Shown: positions 26,411-35,965, counted from the first letter of the stretch. The stretch is 64,000 bases of DNA from Sphingomonadales bacterium (GCA_027488785.1 JAIYAY010000014.1:1-64000), one strand, 5' to 3'. Translations and numbers: made by a program. Notes: a model not told the origin generated them from the sequence alone.

Positions 26411-27907
26411 ATGCGTCAAATCGATCATTTCATCAGCGGTGGTGCAGGTGCGAGGGCATCGCGTTTTGGTGATATCATGGACCCAAATAACGGCGGCGTA
26501 CAAGCGCAGGTGGCCTTGGGTGACGCAAGCGTACTTGAACGGGCGGTGCAAGCGGCATTGGCGGCACAGCCTGCCTGGGAAATGACCAACCCGCAGCGCC
26601 GTGCGCGCGTAATGTTCGAATTCAAGCGTCTGGTTGAAGCCAATATGGACGAACTGGCGCATATGCTTTCCGCCGAGCATGGTAAGGTCATCGCCGACAG
26701 TAAGGGTGATATTCAACGCGGGCTAGAAGTCATCGAATTTTGCTGCGGCATCCCGCATGTTATGAAGGGCGAATATAGCCAAGGCGCTGGTCCCGGCATT
26801 GATGTGTATTCGATGCGTCAGCCAATTGGCGTTGGTGCAGGCATCACGCCATTCAACTTCCCCGCGATGATCCCTTTGTGGATGAGCGGCCCCGCAATCG
26901 CAACGGGCAACGCCTTCATCATCAAGCCAAGCGAGCGAGACCCAAGCGTTCCTGTGCGCTTGGCGGAATTGTTTATTGAGGCTGGCTTGCCGGAGGGCAT
27001 TTGCCAAGTTGTGCATGGTGACAAGGAAATGGTCGACGCCATTCTTGACCATCCGGCCATTAACGCGGTCAGCTTTGTCGGCTCGTCGGACATTGCGCAT
27101 TATGTCTACCATCGCGGCGTTGCCAACGGCAAACGCGTGCAAGCGATGGGCGGCGCGAAGAACCATGGCATCGTGATGCCCGACGCTGATCTCGATCAGG
27201 TAGTCAACGATCTAACGGGTGCCGCTTTCGGCTCGGCGGGCGAACGCTGCATGGCGCTCCCCGTCGTCGTGCCAGTTGGGGACGACACAGCAGAGCGCCT
27301 GAAAGCCAAGCTCATTCCCGCAATTGAGGCATTGCGCGTGGGCGTCTCTACTGATGCCGAAGCGCATTATGGCCCTGTGGTAACGGCCCAGCACAAAGCT
27401 AAAGTTGAAGGCTGGATCCAGACCTGTGTCGATGAAGGTGGCGAGCTGATCATCGATGGCCGCGGGTTCAAGCTTCAGGGGCATGAAGAAGGTTACTTCA
27501 TCGGTCCAACTTTATTCGACCATGTCACGACCGACATGGAAAGTTACAAGGAAGAAATCTTCGGACCCGTTTTACAAATGGTTCGCGCGGCCAATTTTGA
27601 AGAAGCCTTGGCGCTCCCATCCAAGCATCAATATGGCAATGGCGTCGCAATCTTCACGCGTAACGGCCATGCGGCACGCGAATTTGTCAGCCGCGTGAAT
27701 GTCGGCATGGTCGGCATCAACGTGCCGATCCCTGTTCCGGTTGCCTATCACAGCTTTGGCGGCTGGAAACGCTCCGGCTTTGGCGACACCGACCAGTACG
27801 GCATGGAAGGCATTAGATTCTGGACTAAGGTCAAGAAGATCACGCAGCGTTGGCCAGACGGATCGCCTGACGGCGGTAACGCGTTCGTCATTCCGACTAT
27901 GGGATAA
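26411..27907 (+). CDS. mmsA: CoA-acylating methylmalonate-semialdehyde dehydrogenase
   Basis: This 498-aa aldehyde dehydrogenase-superfamily enzyme converts (methyl)malonate semialdehyde to propionyl-CoA or acetyl-CoA in valine and thymine catabolism. The start is ATG 26411 with AGGAGAAG about 5 nt upstream. Marks: RQPIGVGAGITPFNFPAMIPLWM, FVGSSDIAHYVY, VQAMGGAKNHGIVMPDAD and the nucleophile Cys280 in GSAGERCMAL. The final block VGINVPIPVPVAYHSFGGWKRS is typical of MmsA. mmsB follows 5 bp downstream, forming the classic valine pair. Confidence 0.96.
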   Translation: MRQIDHFISGGAGARASRFGDIMDPNNGGVQAQVALGDASVLERAVQAALAAQPAWEMTNPQRRARVMFEFKRLVEANMDELAHMLSAEHGKVIADSKGDIQRGLEVIEFCCGIPHVMKGEYSQGAGPGIDVYSMRQPIGVGAGITPFNFPAMIPLWMSGPAIATGNAFIIKPSERDPSVPVRLAELFIEAGLPEGICQVVHGDKEMVDAILDHPAINAVSFVGSSDIAHYVYHRGVANGKRVQAMGGAKNHGIVMPDADLDQVVNDLTGAAFGSAGERCMALPVVVPVGDDTAERLKAKLIPAIEALRVGVSTDAEAHYGPVVTAQHKAKVEGWIQTCVDEGGELIIDGRGFKLQGHEEGYFIGPTLFDHVTTDMESYKEEIFGPVLQMVRAANFEEALALPSKHQYGNGVAIFTRNGHAAREFVSRVNVGMVGINVPIPVPVAYHSFGGWKRSGFGDTDQYGMEGIRFWTKVKKITQRWPDGSPDGGNAFVIPTMG

Positions 27908-27912
27908 GACAC

Positions 27913-28794
27913 ATGAAAATCGCATTTATCGGGCTTGGCAATATGGGGGGCGGCATGGCCGCAAACCTTGTCAGGGCGGGGCATGCGGTTAACGCCTTTG
28001 ACCTGTCAGACGAGGCACTGACGCGTGCGAAGCAAAGTGGCTGCGCTACATTTATATCTGTGCGCGACGCTGTGGCGGGCGTCGACGCCGTGGTGTCGAT
28101 GCTACCCAATGGTAAAATTGTCGCACGTGTTTTTGAAGACGACGTTTTGGGCCATGCCCCTCAAGGCGCGATATTGTTGGACTGTTCAACGATTGACGTG
28201 GGCACCGCGCGGCAGGTGACGGCGGATGCTGTCACCGCAGGCTATGCCATGGTCGATGCACCTGTTTCGGGCGGCATCGCAGCGGCAAATGCGGGCACGT
28301 TGACCTTCATGGTCGGTGGTACGGATACGGCATTTGCGCGTGCGGAACCCATATTGTCTGCCATGGGCAAAGCGGTCATTCATGCCGGCGCATCTGGTGC
28401 GGGGCAGGCGGCGAAAATCTGCAACAACATGCTGCTTGGCGCGTCGATGATTGCAACCTGCGAGACCTTTGCCATGGCCGAAAAGCTGGGGTTGGACCTC
28501 CAGACCTTTTACGACATTTCGTCCAAGGCGTCGGGTCAGAACTGGTCGATGACCAGCTATTGCCCGGTTCCCGGCGTTGGGCCGACGACCCCTGCGGATA
28601 ATGCTTATCAAGGCGGCTTTGCAACAGCATTGATGCTTAAGGATTTGAAATTGGCCATGGAGGCCGCGGTGTCGGTACATGCCGACGTGCCGATGGGCGA
28701 ACGTGCGGCGGAACTATATGCGCAATTTGACAGGGCTGGAAATGGCGGCCTCGATTTTTCAGCCATCATCCAAACCCTGAAAGACCAAGCGTAA
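27913..28794 (+). CDS. mmsB: 3-hydroxyisobutyrate dehydrogenase
   Basis: This 293-aa NAD-dependent enzyme oxidises 3-hydroxyisobutyrate to methylmalonate semialdehyde, the substrate of the upstream MmsA. The Rossmann start IAFIGLGNMGGGMAANLVRAGH, the substrate motif VDAPVSGGIAAANAGTLTFMVGG, and the catalytic Lys in GAGQAAKICNNMLLG (Lys about 170) are all present. The gap to mmsA is 5 bp, so both are in one transcript. Confidence 0.95.
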   Translation: MKIAFIGLGNMGGGMAANLVRAGHAVNAFDLSDEALTRAKQSGCATFISVRDAVAGVDAVVSMLPNGKIVARVFEDDVLGHAPQGAILLDCSTIDVGTARQVTADAVTAGYAMVDAPVSGGIAAANAGTLTFMVGGTDTAFARAEPILSAMGKAVIHAGASGAGQAAKICNNMLLGASMIATCETFAMAEKLGLDLQTFYDISSKASGQNWSMTSYCPVPGVGPTTPADNAYQGGFATALMLKDLKLAMEAAVSVHADVPMGERAAELYAQFDRAGNGGLDFSAIIQTLKDQA

Positions 28795-28925
28795 TACGCA
28801 CGCCGCTGGAAAGCTTGGAGCAGCAGGATTGCAAAGCCTGCAGAAAACATATTAGGACTAGCGCCAGTTCCTTCATCATTCGATAACCGGCAAAGGTGCC
28901 AAACCTTAAAAATTAGGAGTTGCCC

Positions 28926-30926
28926 GTGCAATCAGTAACCACGCAGAAATTTGACGACGTCCTTGTGGTGCTTGTCGACAATCCTCCGGTCAATGCCTTG
29001 TCGTGGCATGTCCGTCAGGGTTTGAACGACAGTTTTGAACAGGGACTATCGGATGATAATGTAAAGGCGATTGTGCTGCGCTGTGCAGGGTCGACCTTTA
29101 TTGCAGGTGCCGACATCACTGAATTTGGCAAGCCGCCGCAAGGTCCTGATTTCAACGCCGTGTTGAACATAATTGAAGCTGCCGGAAAACCCGTTGTGGC
29201 TGCCATCCATGGCACGGCGCTGGGCGGGGGGCTGGAAACCGCGTTGGTGTGCCATTACCGCATCGCTGTGCCGTCCGCACGGCTTGGGGTGCCAGAGGTC
29301 AAGCTTGGCCTTCTACCTGGTGCTGGAGGGACGCAAAGGTTGCCACGCGTCGTGGGCGTTGAAGCTGCCGCCACAATGTGTGCGCTTGGCGAACCTTTGT
29401 CGGCAACAAAGGCGGCATCCATTGGTTTGGTTGACCGGTTGGCTGGTGAAGATAGCCTAGCTGACGACGCCATTGCCTATGCCCGCGAATTGATCGCTAT
29501 CGGCCCACGGCCAACGCGTGAACGTCCTCTGGCCGGCGATGTTGGAATTATTGAACAATTGAAGGCGGCCAATGCCAAGAAGTGGAAAGGCTTTGACGCG
29601 CCTTATGCCAATCTTGCCTGTGTAGAGGCGGCAACGCGGCTACCTTTTGAAGAGGGCATGAAGTTCGAGCGTGCTGAATTTGAGAAGCTGATGGGCGGAT
29701 CGCAATCTGCGGCCCAGCGTCATATGTTCTTTGCTGAACGCCAAGCGGCAAAAATTGACGGGCTGGCCAAAGACATTGCGCTGCGGGATATAAAGAAAGT
29801 CGGCGTCATTGGTGCGGGCACCATGGGCGGCGGGATTTCGATGAATTTCTTGTCTAAGGGTATTCCTGTGACCATCGTTGAAATGGTGCAGGAAAATCTG
29901 GATCGCGGCGTTGGCGTTATCCGCAAAAATTACGAAAACAGCGCTGCCAAGGGACGCTTCTCGCTTGAGCATGTCGAAGAAATGATGGCCTTACTGACCC
30001 CATCCTTGACACTCGACGATTTGGCTGACTGCGATCTTGTCATCGAAGCGGTCTATGAAAGCATGGACGTAAAAAAAGAGGTGTTCGGCAAGCTGGACGC
30101 TATTTGCAAGCCCGGCGCGATTTTGGCGTCGAACACATCCTATCTCGACATTGACGAAATTGCGGCCAGCACATCGCGTCCGCAAGATGTCGTCGGCATG
30201 CACTTCTTCTCGCCCGCCAATGTCATGAAATTGCTGGAGGTCGTGCGCGGCGACAAAACGGCGCCGGACGTGCTGGCGACGGCTATGGCAATTGGCAAGA
30301 AAATCGGCAAGGTCGCCGTGGTTGCAGGAGTCTGCCATGGCTTTATCGGAAACCGGATGCTGTCCACCCGGCAGCAGCCAGCAATGCAATTGCTGCTGGA
30401 AGGCGCAACGCCTGCTCAGATCGACAAGGTGCATACCGATTTCGGCATGCCCATGGGACCGTTTCAGATGAGCGATTTGGCTGGCCTCGACATTGGTTGG
30501 CACCGCGATCCGTCAAAGGTCGAAACCATACGCGATGCGCTATGTGCGGCGGGCCGTTTTGGTCAGAAAAATAGCAAGGGCTTTTACGATTATGATGAAA
30601 AACGTGTGGGCACGCCAAGTGCCGAGGCGTTGGCGATTATTGAAGAGTTCCGGGCCACATCAAATCTGCCGAAGCGCGAAATCAGCGATCAGGAAATCGT
30701 AGAACGCACACTCTATCCGATGGTCAATGAGGGCTATAAAATTCTCGAAGAAGGTAAAGCCCAGCGCGCATCCGACATCGATGTGGTCTGGATCTATGGC
30801 TATGGCTGGCCGGTTTATCGTGGCGGCCCGATGTTCTGGGGCGCATATGAAGGCGCAGGCAAAATCGTCGAAGCGCTGGAGCGGCATGGTGTCGCCGTCG
30901 CGGAGAGCTTGAAAGCGAAAGCCTGA
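28926..30926 (+). CDS. Bifunctional enoyl-CoA hydratase / 3-hydroxyacyl-CoA dehydrogenase (FadB/FadJ-like)
   Basis: The 666-aa beta-oxidation enzyme has a crotonase domain (residues 1-180: [54 protein letters not shown]) and a hydroxyacyl-CoA dehydrogenase domain from about residue 285 ([49 protein letters not shown]). Two C-terminal helical domains end with [18 protein letters not shown] 28926 was chosen because AGGAG at 28915-28919 is 6 nt upstream; a TTG at 28920 is too close. It lies 131 bp after mmsB; the hydratase activity could also serve methacrylyl-CoA in valine catabolism. Confidence 0.94.
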   Translation: MQSVTTQKFDDVLVVLVDNPPVNALSWHVRQGLNDSFEQGLSDDNVKAIVLRCAGSTFIAGADITEFGKPPQGPDFNAVLNIIEAAGKPVVAAIHGTALGGGLETALVCHYRIAVPSARLGVPEVKLGLLPGAGGTQRLPRVVGVEAAATMCALGEPLSATKAASIGLVDRLAGEDSLADDAIAYARELIAIGPRPTRERPLAGDVGIIEQLKAANAKKWKGFDAPYANLACVEAATRLPFEEGMKFERAEFEKLMGGSQSAAQRHMFFAERQAAKIDGLAKDIALRDIKKVGVIGAGTMGGGISMNFLSKGIPVTIVEMVQENLDRGVGVIRKNYENSAAKGRFSLEHVEEMMALLTPSLTLDDLADCDLVIEAVYESMDVKKEVFGKLDAICKPGAILASNTSYLDIDEIAASTSRPQDVVGMHFFSPANVMKLLEVVRGDKTAPDVLATAMAIGKKIGKVAVVAGVCHGFIGNRMLSTRQQPAMQLLLEGATPAQIDKVHTDFGMPMGPFQMSDLAGLDIGWHRDPSKVETIRDALCAAGRFGQKNSKGFYDYDEKRVGTPSAEALAIIEEFRATSNLPKREISDQEIVERTLYPMVNEGYKILEEGKAQRASDIDVVWIYGYGWPVYRGGPMFWGAYEGAGKIVEALERHGVAVAESLKAKA

Positions 30927-30940
30927 CACTTGCGAGATCA

Positions 30941-30967
30941 CGCCCGGCGTCAACAATGCGCCGGGTG
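30941..30967 (+). terminator. GC-rich hairpin after the FadJ-like gene
   Basis: Arms CGCCCGGCG (30941-30949) and CGCCGGGTG (30959-30967) form a 9-bp stem with one G-U pair and a 9-nt loop, 14 nt after the stop. There is no T-run, so intrinsic termination is uncertain. I see no gene in the rest of 30927-31193. Confidence 0.4.
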
Positions 30968-31193
30968 GGGGTATGGCGCTGCGAGGGTTAAAGCGCATAG
31001 CATTTTGAACGCGCTGCCCATCGCACGACTGTGCATGTTGAAGCGGCCAATATGTTCCACCGCGAATCGGTGTAACTAAGATGCACGACATGCGCGCCGC
31101 ATCAAAAGCTGGCCTGCGCCTTGTCTACCGATTGTGTTATGATGACCCGAAGGGGAATTGCGCGGATAATGGCAAATGCGCCATTGAAAAACC

Positions 31194-31269
31194 TGGTGGG
31201 CGCTAACGGGCTCGAACCGCTGACCCTCTCGGTGTAAACGAGATGCTCTACCAACTGAGCTAAGCGCCC
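31194..31269 (-). tRNA. tRNA-Val (anticodon TAC)
   Basis: On the minus strand, acceptor GGGCGCT (31269-31263) pairs with AGCGCCC (31204-31198), then discriminator A and encoded CCA ending at 31194. The D-arm has GCTCAGTTGGTAGAGC, the anticodon stem TCTCG/CGAGA encloses TTTACAC with anticodon TAC, and the TPsiC loop is GTTCGAG. A run of five T follows just after the CCA and may serve as its termination signal. Confidence 0.98.
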
Positions 31270-31282
31270 CTCTCGGGAAACG

Positions 31283-31317
31283 GGCCTTTGCCAAAGGGAA
31301 TCACATTTGGCAAGGCC
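31283..31317 (-). terminator. Hairpin between the regulator gene and tRNA-Val
   Basis: Minus-strand arms GGCCTTGCCAAA and TTTGGCAAAGGCC (31317-31306 and 31295-31283) pair over 12 bp with one bulged base and a 10-nt loop. It begins 2 bp after the regulator stop. The downstream CGTTTCCC is only weakly U-rich. It probably separates regulator transcription from the tRNA. Confidence 0.55.
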
Positions 31318-31319
31318 AT

Positions 31320-32252
31320 TTAGATGATTGTTACAAAACGGCTGCTGACCGCGACGATATAATCATCCATTTTTGCCGAAGTTTCGGCGGAAAGTTCAAT
31401 AAATACGCGCCGTGCGTCCGCTGGATCCTGACGCCGCAAAAGCATGCCGCTTTCGGTCATAGCAGAAATCCACCGTAAGGCCGTTGTCGGTGGAACCGCT
31501 GCGGCAATACATAGACTGGACACAGATACATGCCGCCCCTCTTGCGCTGCTGCTTTGAGGTCAAGCAGGATATCCCATGCGGGATCAGCGAATAGGTCCG
31601 GCGGGAAAAACCGATCGCGCAATCTGCGCAGCTTGATTACTTCGCGGAGACTCAGCTTCGCCGCGACATCGTTGGCAACCGAATTCTCACCCGGGAATCC
31701 TTGAAAGCCCCCCAACGGTGCGGCTCTGAAGGAAATCGATTTATCCTTAATTGTATCTTTCAGTTCTGGATCAGCCATGCGCGCCAGCGCTCGGGCGAAT
31801 TCGGCCAATTCATCGCTGATCCGGTGTAGATATCTAAATTCTACTTCTTGGTCTCTGTCATGCAGTCGATCCATACCGCCCCGTCCAAATGCGCCTGCCA
31901 AAATAGGCATTGCTTCGACGTCATCTGCACTGACCAGAAAGTGACATTGGCCCTGCGGAAGCGCCGCATAAATTACTTCCAGCGACTCCATCTTGGACCA
32001 AATCAATGCAGTGCTGTGATATCTTTGGAGATAATGCGTTATCCGCGATACGGTATCACTGAGCGTGTCCGTTTCGGAGGAAAGGTCGATCAAAAGAAAA
32101 TCCGCGGATTGCGTATCGTCCATTGGTAAAGGTGTACAACCGGCCAATGTTGCCAGCCGCGCAAGTGTGGCATCCCGCTTCAATGATCCGCCTAAGATCA
32201 TTGCAATACGTCCATTTCGGCCCGTTCCGGGGGGAGGCGTTGTGTCTGGCAT
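31320..32252 (-). CDS. MarR-type winged-helix regulator with receiver-like N-terminal domain
   Basis: This 310-aa protein has two parts. Residues about 12-115 alternate strands and helices (RIAMILGGSL, ADFLLIDLSSETD, TALIWSKMESLEVIYAALP, CHFLVSADDVEAMPILAGAF) like a response-regulator receiver, without clear phosphoacceptor chemistry. Residues about 200-305 form a winged helix: LREVIKLRRLRDRFFPPDLFADPAWDILLDL, SVSSLCIAAAVPPTTALRWI (recognition helix) and DARRVFIELSAE (wing). This combination is frequent in Sphingomonadales, and its signal is unknown. It is divergent from the M3 peptidase gene; a palindrome lies between them. Confidence 0.75.
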   Translation of the reverse strand: MPDTTPPPGTGRNGRIAMILGGSLKRDATLARLATLAGCTPLPMDDTQSADFLLIDLSSETDTLSDTVSRITHYLQRYHSTALIWSKMESLEVIYAALPQGQCHFLVSADDVEAMPILAGAFGRGGMDRLHDRDQEVEFRYLHRISDELAEFARALARMADPELKDTIKDKSISFRAAPLGGFQGFPGENSVANDVAAKLSLREVIKLRRLRDRFFPPDLFADPAWDILLDLKAAAQEGRHVSVSSLCIAAAVPPTTALRWISAMTESGMLLRRQDPADARRVFIELSAETSAKMDDYIVAVSSRFVTII

Positions 32253-32329
32253 GATTTTTCGATCAACTGACTGATAAGATTATGCCTTTGCGAACGCACG
32301 AAAAAACGATGACCAATTTGTAAATTTTA

Positions 32330-32344
32330 CCTCCATATTGGAGG
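32330..32344. promoter_or_regulatory. Candidate operator palindrome CCTCCA-TAT-TGGAGG
   Basis: A perfect 6-bp inverted repeat with 3-nt spacer lies in the 198-bp region between the MarR-type regulator (start 32252) and the M3 peptidase gene (start 32451). Placement suits an operator for the adjacent regulator. The right arm also looks like a ribosome-binding site, but no start codon follows at a suitable distance. Confidence 0.4.
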
Positions 32345-32450
32345 AAACAGTTTTGGCGGGCAGAAGCTTTGCTTACGCTGCACGATGCGCTATCTCCTTG
32401 TCCATGAAGCGCCAGCGTAGCTGCGTCATGACCCAGAGGAGCAAAATTAG

Positions 32451-34586
32451 GTGAAAAGACATCACATCATGATGAGCGCAGCGGCGCTTTTATTGTCAGG
32501 AGTATCAATGACAGCGGTTGCACAAACAAAGGAAATGAAAGCCAGCCAGGCTGCGAATGAACCCGCTTTGTTGCAGGAATGGACGGGCCCTTATGACGGC
32601 GTACCACCATGGGATCAGGTGAAGGCCTCGCAATTCCCCGCAGCATTTCAGGCCGCGATGGATGCGTCAAAGGCTGAATTCGAAGCTATGCTTGCAAAGC
32701 CTGAGCCGATCACCTTCGAAAATACAATTACCGCCAGTGAGCTGTCGGGTGAGAAAATTGGCCGCTTATTCTCGATATGGGGCGTCCATTCGTCGAATCT
32801 GTCCAACCCCGAAGTGCGCAAAATTCAGGCCGAGTGGGAACCCAAGCTGAGTGCCTTCTTCTCCCAATTGTCTCTGGATGCGCGGTATTTTCAGCGCGTG
32901 AAATATTTATATGACCAGCGCTTTAATCTCGGTCTGGATGCAAAGCAGATGCGGCTGTTGGAACGGACTTATGATGGATTGGTTCGTAATGGCGCGATGT
33001 TGGATGCGGCACAGAAATCGAAGGTCATCAGTATTGAGACCGAACTGGCAAAGAAGTTTTCCGCTTTTTCCGAAAAGGTTCTCGCAGATGAGGAAACCTT
33101 CATTCTGATCACGCAGGAGGCCGATTTGGCTGGCCTACCAGAAAGCTTTGTTGCGTCGTTGCAAGCCGCGGCAAAGGCGAAAGGCCAAAACGGATGGGCC
33201 GTCGTCAACACGCGGTCGGCGGTGCAGCCATTCCTCGAAAATTCGACCCGTCGTGATTTGCGCGAAAAGGTCTGGCAAGCTTTCACCAAGCGCGGTGATA
33301 ATAAAAATGCCAATGACACGAACGCCACCATCGCCGAAATCCTGAAGCTGCGTCAGCAGCGTGCGGAGATTTTGGGCTTTGCCACCCATGCGCATTACCG
33401 GATGGCCGATACCATGGCGCAGGACCCGAATAAGGCGATGGACCTGATGATGAAGGTGTGGCCCGCCGCGGCCGCCCGCGTCCGTGAAGAAGTCGCCGAT
33501 ATGCAGGTGATTGCCAATGCGGACAACATCACCATCGCGCCGTGGGATTATCGTTTCTACGCGGAGAAAGTGCGCAAGGCGAAATATGACCTCGATCAGG
33601 AAGCGGTCAAACCCTATTTCCAACTGGATAATATGGTCGCTGCGATGTTTGATGCTGCAGGCAAGCTTTACGGCATGAGCTTCACTGAAAACACAGGCAC
33701 GATTCCCGTTTTCGAACCGAAGGTGCGGACATTTGAGGTCAGGCGCGATGGCAAGGTCATTGGCCTATTCTACCTCGACAATTTCGCACGCGCGGGCAAG
33801 CGCTCGGGGGCGTGGATGACCACCTATCGCAGCCAGCATAAATTGGGCGGCAAAAACAACATCGTGCTAGCGTCAAACAACAACAACTTTGTGCCCGGTG
33901 CCGATGGCATTCCAACTTTGATCAGCATCGATGATGCATCCACCTTGTTCCACGAATTTGGCCATGCGATCCATTATCTCAACTATGATATCACCTGGCC
34001 TGGTCTTGGCGGGACACCGCGCGATTTTGTCGAATATCCCAGCCAGGTGAACGAAAACTGGCTGCTGACGCCCTATATTCTCAACACTTATGCCAAGCAT
34101 TATAAGACCGGAGAGCCTATTCCAGCGGCTCTGGTCGAGAAAATCCGGGCAAGCGATACGTTCAATCAAGGTTTCTCCACGGTTGAATATCTGTCTAGCG
34201 CGATATTGGACATGAAACTGCATAATCGTAGCCAGCCTGTTACCGATCCAGCCGCGTTCGAACGTGACACGCTGGCGGAAATTGGCATGCCAAAGGAAAT
34301 GGTCATGCGACACCGCTTGCCGCAGTTTAACCATCTGTTTTCCAGCGACAGCTATTCGGCGGGCTATTACAGCTATCTTTGGTCGGAAACGATGGATGCC
34401 GACACTTGGGCCGCTTTTACCGAAAAGGGGGATGTCTGGGACAAAGAAACGGCCGAGCGTTTTCGTTCGATGCTCATGGCGACGGGCAATGAAACCGACC
34501 GGATCGAAGCCTATCGCGCGTTTCGTGGTCGTGACCCTGACGTCAAATTTATCATGAAAAAGCGCGGATTTCCGACCGGCGAATAA
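32451..34586 (+). CDS. M3 family metallopeptidase (peptidyl-dipeptidase Dcp-like), exported
   Basis: The 711-aa zinc oligopeptidase begins with a signal peptide (SAAALLLSGVSMTAVAQ), so it should act in the periplasm. The zinc site is H501-E-F-G-H505 in TLFHEFGHAIHYL, with the downstream Glu in FVEYPSQVNENWL. The His/Tyr-rich C-terminal block (HRLPQFNHLFSSDSYSAGYYSYLWSE) is typical of Dcp/OpdA enzymes. The start is GTG 32451; an in-frame ATG at 32469 is a possible alternative, with AGGAG at about 32432. A strong terminator follows. Confidence 0.93.
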   Translation: MKRHHIMMSAAALLLSGVSMTAVAQTKEMKASQAANEPALLQEWTGPYDGVPPWDQVKASQFPAAFQAAMDASKAEFEAMLAKPEPITFENTITASELSGEKIGRLFSIWGVHSSNLSNPEVRKIQAEWEPKLSAFFSQLSLDARYFQRVKYLYDQRFNLGLDAKQMRLLERTYDGLVRNGAMLDAAQKSKVISIETELAKKFSAFSEKVLADEETFILITQEADLAGLPESFVASLQAAAKAKGQNGWAVVNTRSAVQPFLENSTRRDLREKVWQAFTKRGDNKNANDTNATIAEILKLRQQRAEILGFATHAHYRMADTMAQDPNKAMDLMMKVWPAAAARVREEVADMQVIANADNITIAPWDYRFYAEKVRKAKYDLDQEAVKPYFQLDNMVAAMFDAAGKLYGMSFTENTGTIPVFEPKVRTFEVRRDGKVIGLFYLDNFARAGKRSGAWMTTYRSQHKLGGKNNIVLASNNNNFVPGADGIPTLISIDDASTLFHEFGHAIHYLNYDITWPGLGGTPRDFVEYPSQVNENWLLTPYILNTYAKHYKTGEPIPAALVEKIRASDTFNQGFSTVEYLSSAILDMKLHNRSQPVTDPAAFERDTLAEIGMPKEMVMRHRLPQFNHLFSSDSYSAGYYSYLWSETMDADTWAAFTEKGDVWDKETAERFRSMLMATGNETDRIEAYRAFRGRDPDVKFIMKKRGFPTGE

Positions 34587-34602
34587 GTCGCTTAGATGAC
34601 AT

Positions 34603-34644
34603 AAAAAAGGGCGGCGCAGGTAATAATCTGCGCCGCCCTTTTTT
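34603..34644 (+). terminator. Strong rho-independent terminator after the M3 peptidase gene
   Basis: An A6 tract, stem GGGCGGCGCAG/CTGCGCCGCCC (11 bp, 34609-34619 and 34628-34638), 8-nt loop, then T6 (34639-34644). The flanking A and T runs can pair, so it could act in both directions. It begins 16 nt after the stop. Confidence 0.93.
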
Positions 34645-34768
34645 GTTGATTTTCGAAGCCATAGTGCAAAGATGGATGTGATGTTCCGAGAGGATTTGGC
34701 CAAGTGCGGTATGAAGTCACGCGTGAGCGAGACGCCAAAACGCGAAAGTCCGCCAAAGGAGAATTGAG

Positions 34769-35038
34769 ATGCTACAACTATTTTTGGGCAAAGAACCTTG
34801 GTTCAGGGCGAAACGCTTCGGCTATGGCGCGGGGTTGCCTTTCAAGTGGCAGGGCTGGTTGACATTGGCGGTCTATCTTCTCACGATGCTGGGCTTGGGG
34901 CTTTTTGTGGACGATCATGGCGCCATGCCAACGATTTTAACTGTCGTTCTCATGCTCACAGTCACCGCAATTTTCATCGTCATTGTCCGCAATCACACCG
35001 AAGGTGGATGGAAATGGCGGGGAGATTTTGACGCCTAG
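34769..35038 (+). CDS. Small two-helix membrane protein, function unknown
   Basis: This 89-aa protein has AGGAG 7 nt before the ATG. An amphipathic N-terminus (GKEPWFRAKRFGYGAGLPFKWQG) is followed by two hydrophobic helices, LTLAVYLLTMLGLGLFV and PTILTVVLMLTVTAIFIVIV, and a short charged tail with KWRGDFDA. No family is recognised. Its TAG stop shares CTAG with the convergent S1/P1 nuclease gene. Confidence 0.75.
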   Translation: MLQLFLGKEPWFRAKRFGYGAGLPFKWQGWLTLAVYLLTMLGLGLFVDDHGAMPTILTVVLMLTVTAIFIVIVRNHTEGGWKWRGDFDA

Positions 35039-35871
35039 CTTAAGGCTTCGTCCAATAATCGCGCCAAGCGGATGCCGCCACGTTCGACCTGTTGACGTAA
35101 TGCTGCACGCGACGCCGCGACGTCGGCCTCGTCAATGATGACTGGTGCGCTTGGCTTGGCACCGCATGCGTCTGCATCCATAGCGCGCGGATAGGCGATG
35201 TTTTTTGAAACGGCCCAATTTTCTTCACTCCACTGACGCACATTGCCTTGCACGACCGCAGCCTTCTCGGCGGGTGTAAAAATACGAACAATTGCTGGTG
35301 CAGCAGACAGCGCGCGGTCGGCCAAAAGCCCGTCCCATACCGAATGGAGATTATACCCGGGCATCACACCATAAGTGGCCTTAAGGTCGTTACCACCACG
35401 ATCGGCGCGGTCGCCCGCATGTAATGGCTGATGTATGTCGCCGACAAAATGGATCAGAAAGGCAAGCGCCTCCAACCGGACATGCGCGGGCAGGGCCTTG
35501 TTTGATAAAAGCGCAAAGTTGCGGTCAATCTGCGCTGATACGCAATTGCCATCGGCGCAGGCGCTTTTCAAATCGAACGGCTTACAGATGTCGACATTCT
35601 GGTAATGCCAGCTGTTTGTATAGCCCCAGCGTACACGGTCGCCCTTGATGCAGTCCGCCCAAACGCTGACGTCCGCGATATTCCGCATCGCACATTTCGG
35701 TGTGCCAAGCATGGGCGCCGCGCGCAACAGACGCTGCATCTGTGCGCGCGCTTTAGATGACATATTGGCTTGAGCAATGTGCGCCACAGTCTCATGACCA
35801 TATTCCCAATAGGCTTGGGCAGGTGCCAATGGTGCGAACAAGAGGGTGAGCGAAATAAGGAAGCGTTTCAT
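35035..35871 (-). CDS. S1/P1-type zinc nuclease, exported
   Basis: This 278-aa protein has a signal peptide ending APAQA. The mature part shows the trinuclear-zinc nuclease pattern: YWEYGHETVAHIA at the N-terminus, VSVWADCIK (Asp ligand), SWHYQNVD, FLIHFVGDIHQPLHAG (His/Asp/His ligands) and GNDLKATY, then NLHSVWDGLL. Such enzymes cleave single-stranded DNA/RNA and 3'-nucleotides, probably in the periplasm for phosphate or nucleoside scavenging. Four Cys could form disulfides. Confidence 0.93.
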   Translation of the reverse strand: MKRFLISLTLLFAPLAPAQAYWEYGHETVAHIAQANMSSKARAQMQRLLRAAPMLGTPKCAMRNIADVSVWADCIKGDRVRWGYTNSWHYQNVDICKPFDLKSACADGNCVSAQIDRNFALLSNKALPAHVRLEALAFLIHFVGDIHQPLHAGDRADRGGNDLKATYGVMPGYNLHSVWDGLLADRALSAAPAIVRIFTPAEKAAVVQGNVRQWSEENWAVSKNIAYPRAMDADACGAKPSAPVIIDEADVAASRAALRQQVERGGIRLARLLDEALS

Positions 35872-35965
35872 AAGTGCGCCTTAGTTTGTATCCATGCGTA
35901 AATCAAAGCAGTAGGCGCATGCATTGCGATTTGGTGCCACTAGCGCAAACATTGGGAGGCGGGTG

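Noticed and set aside
34681-34767. 28-codon frame ending 1 bp before the two-helix membrane protein gene
   Set aside because: Weak start context and no family; it contains the next gene's ribosome-binding site and is probably leader sequence.
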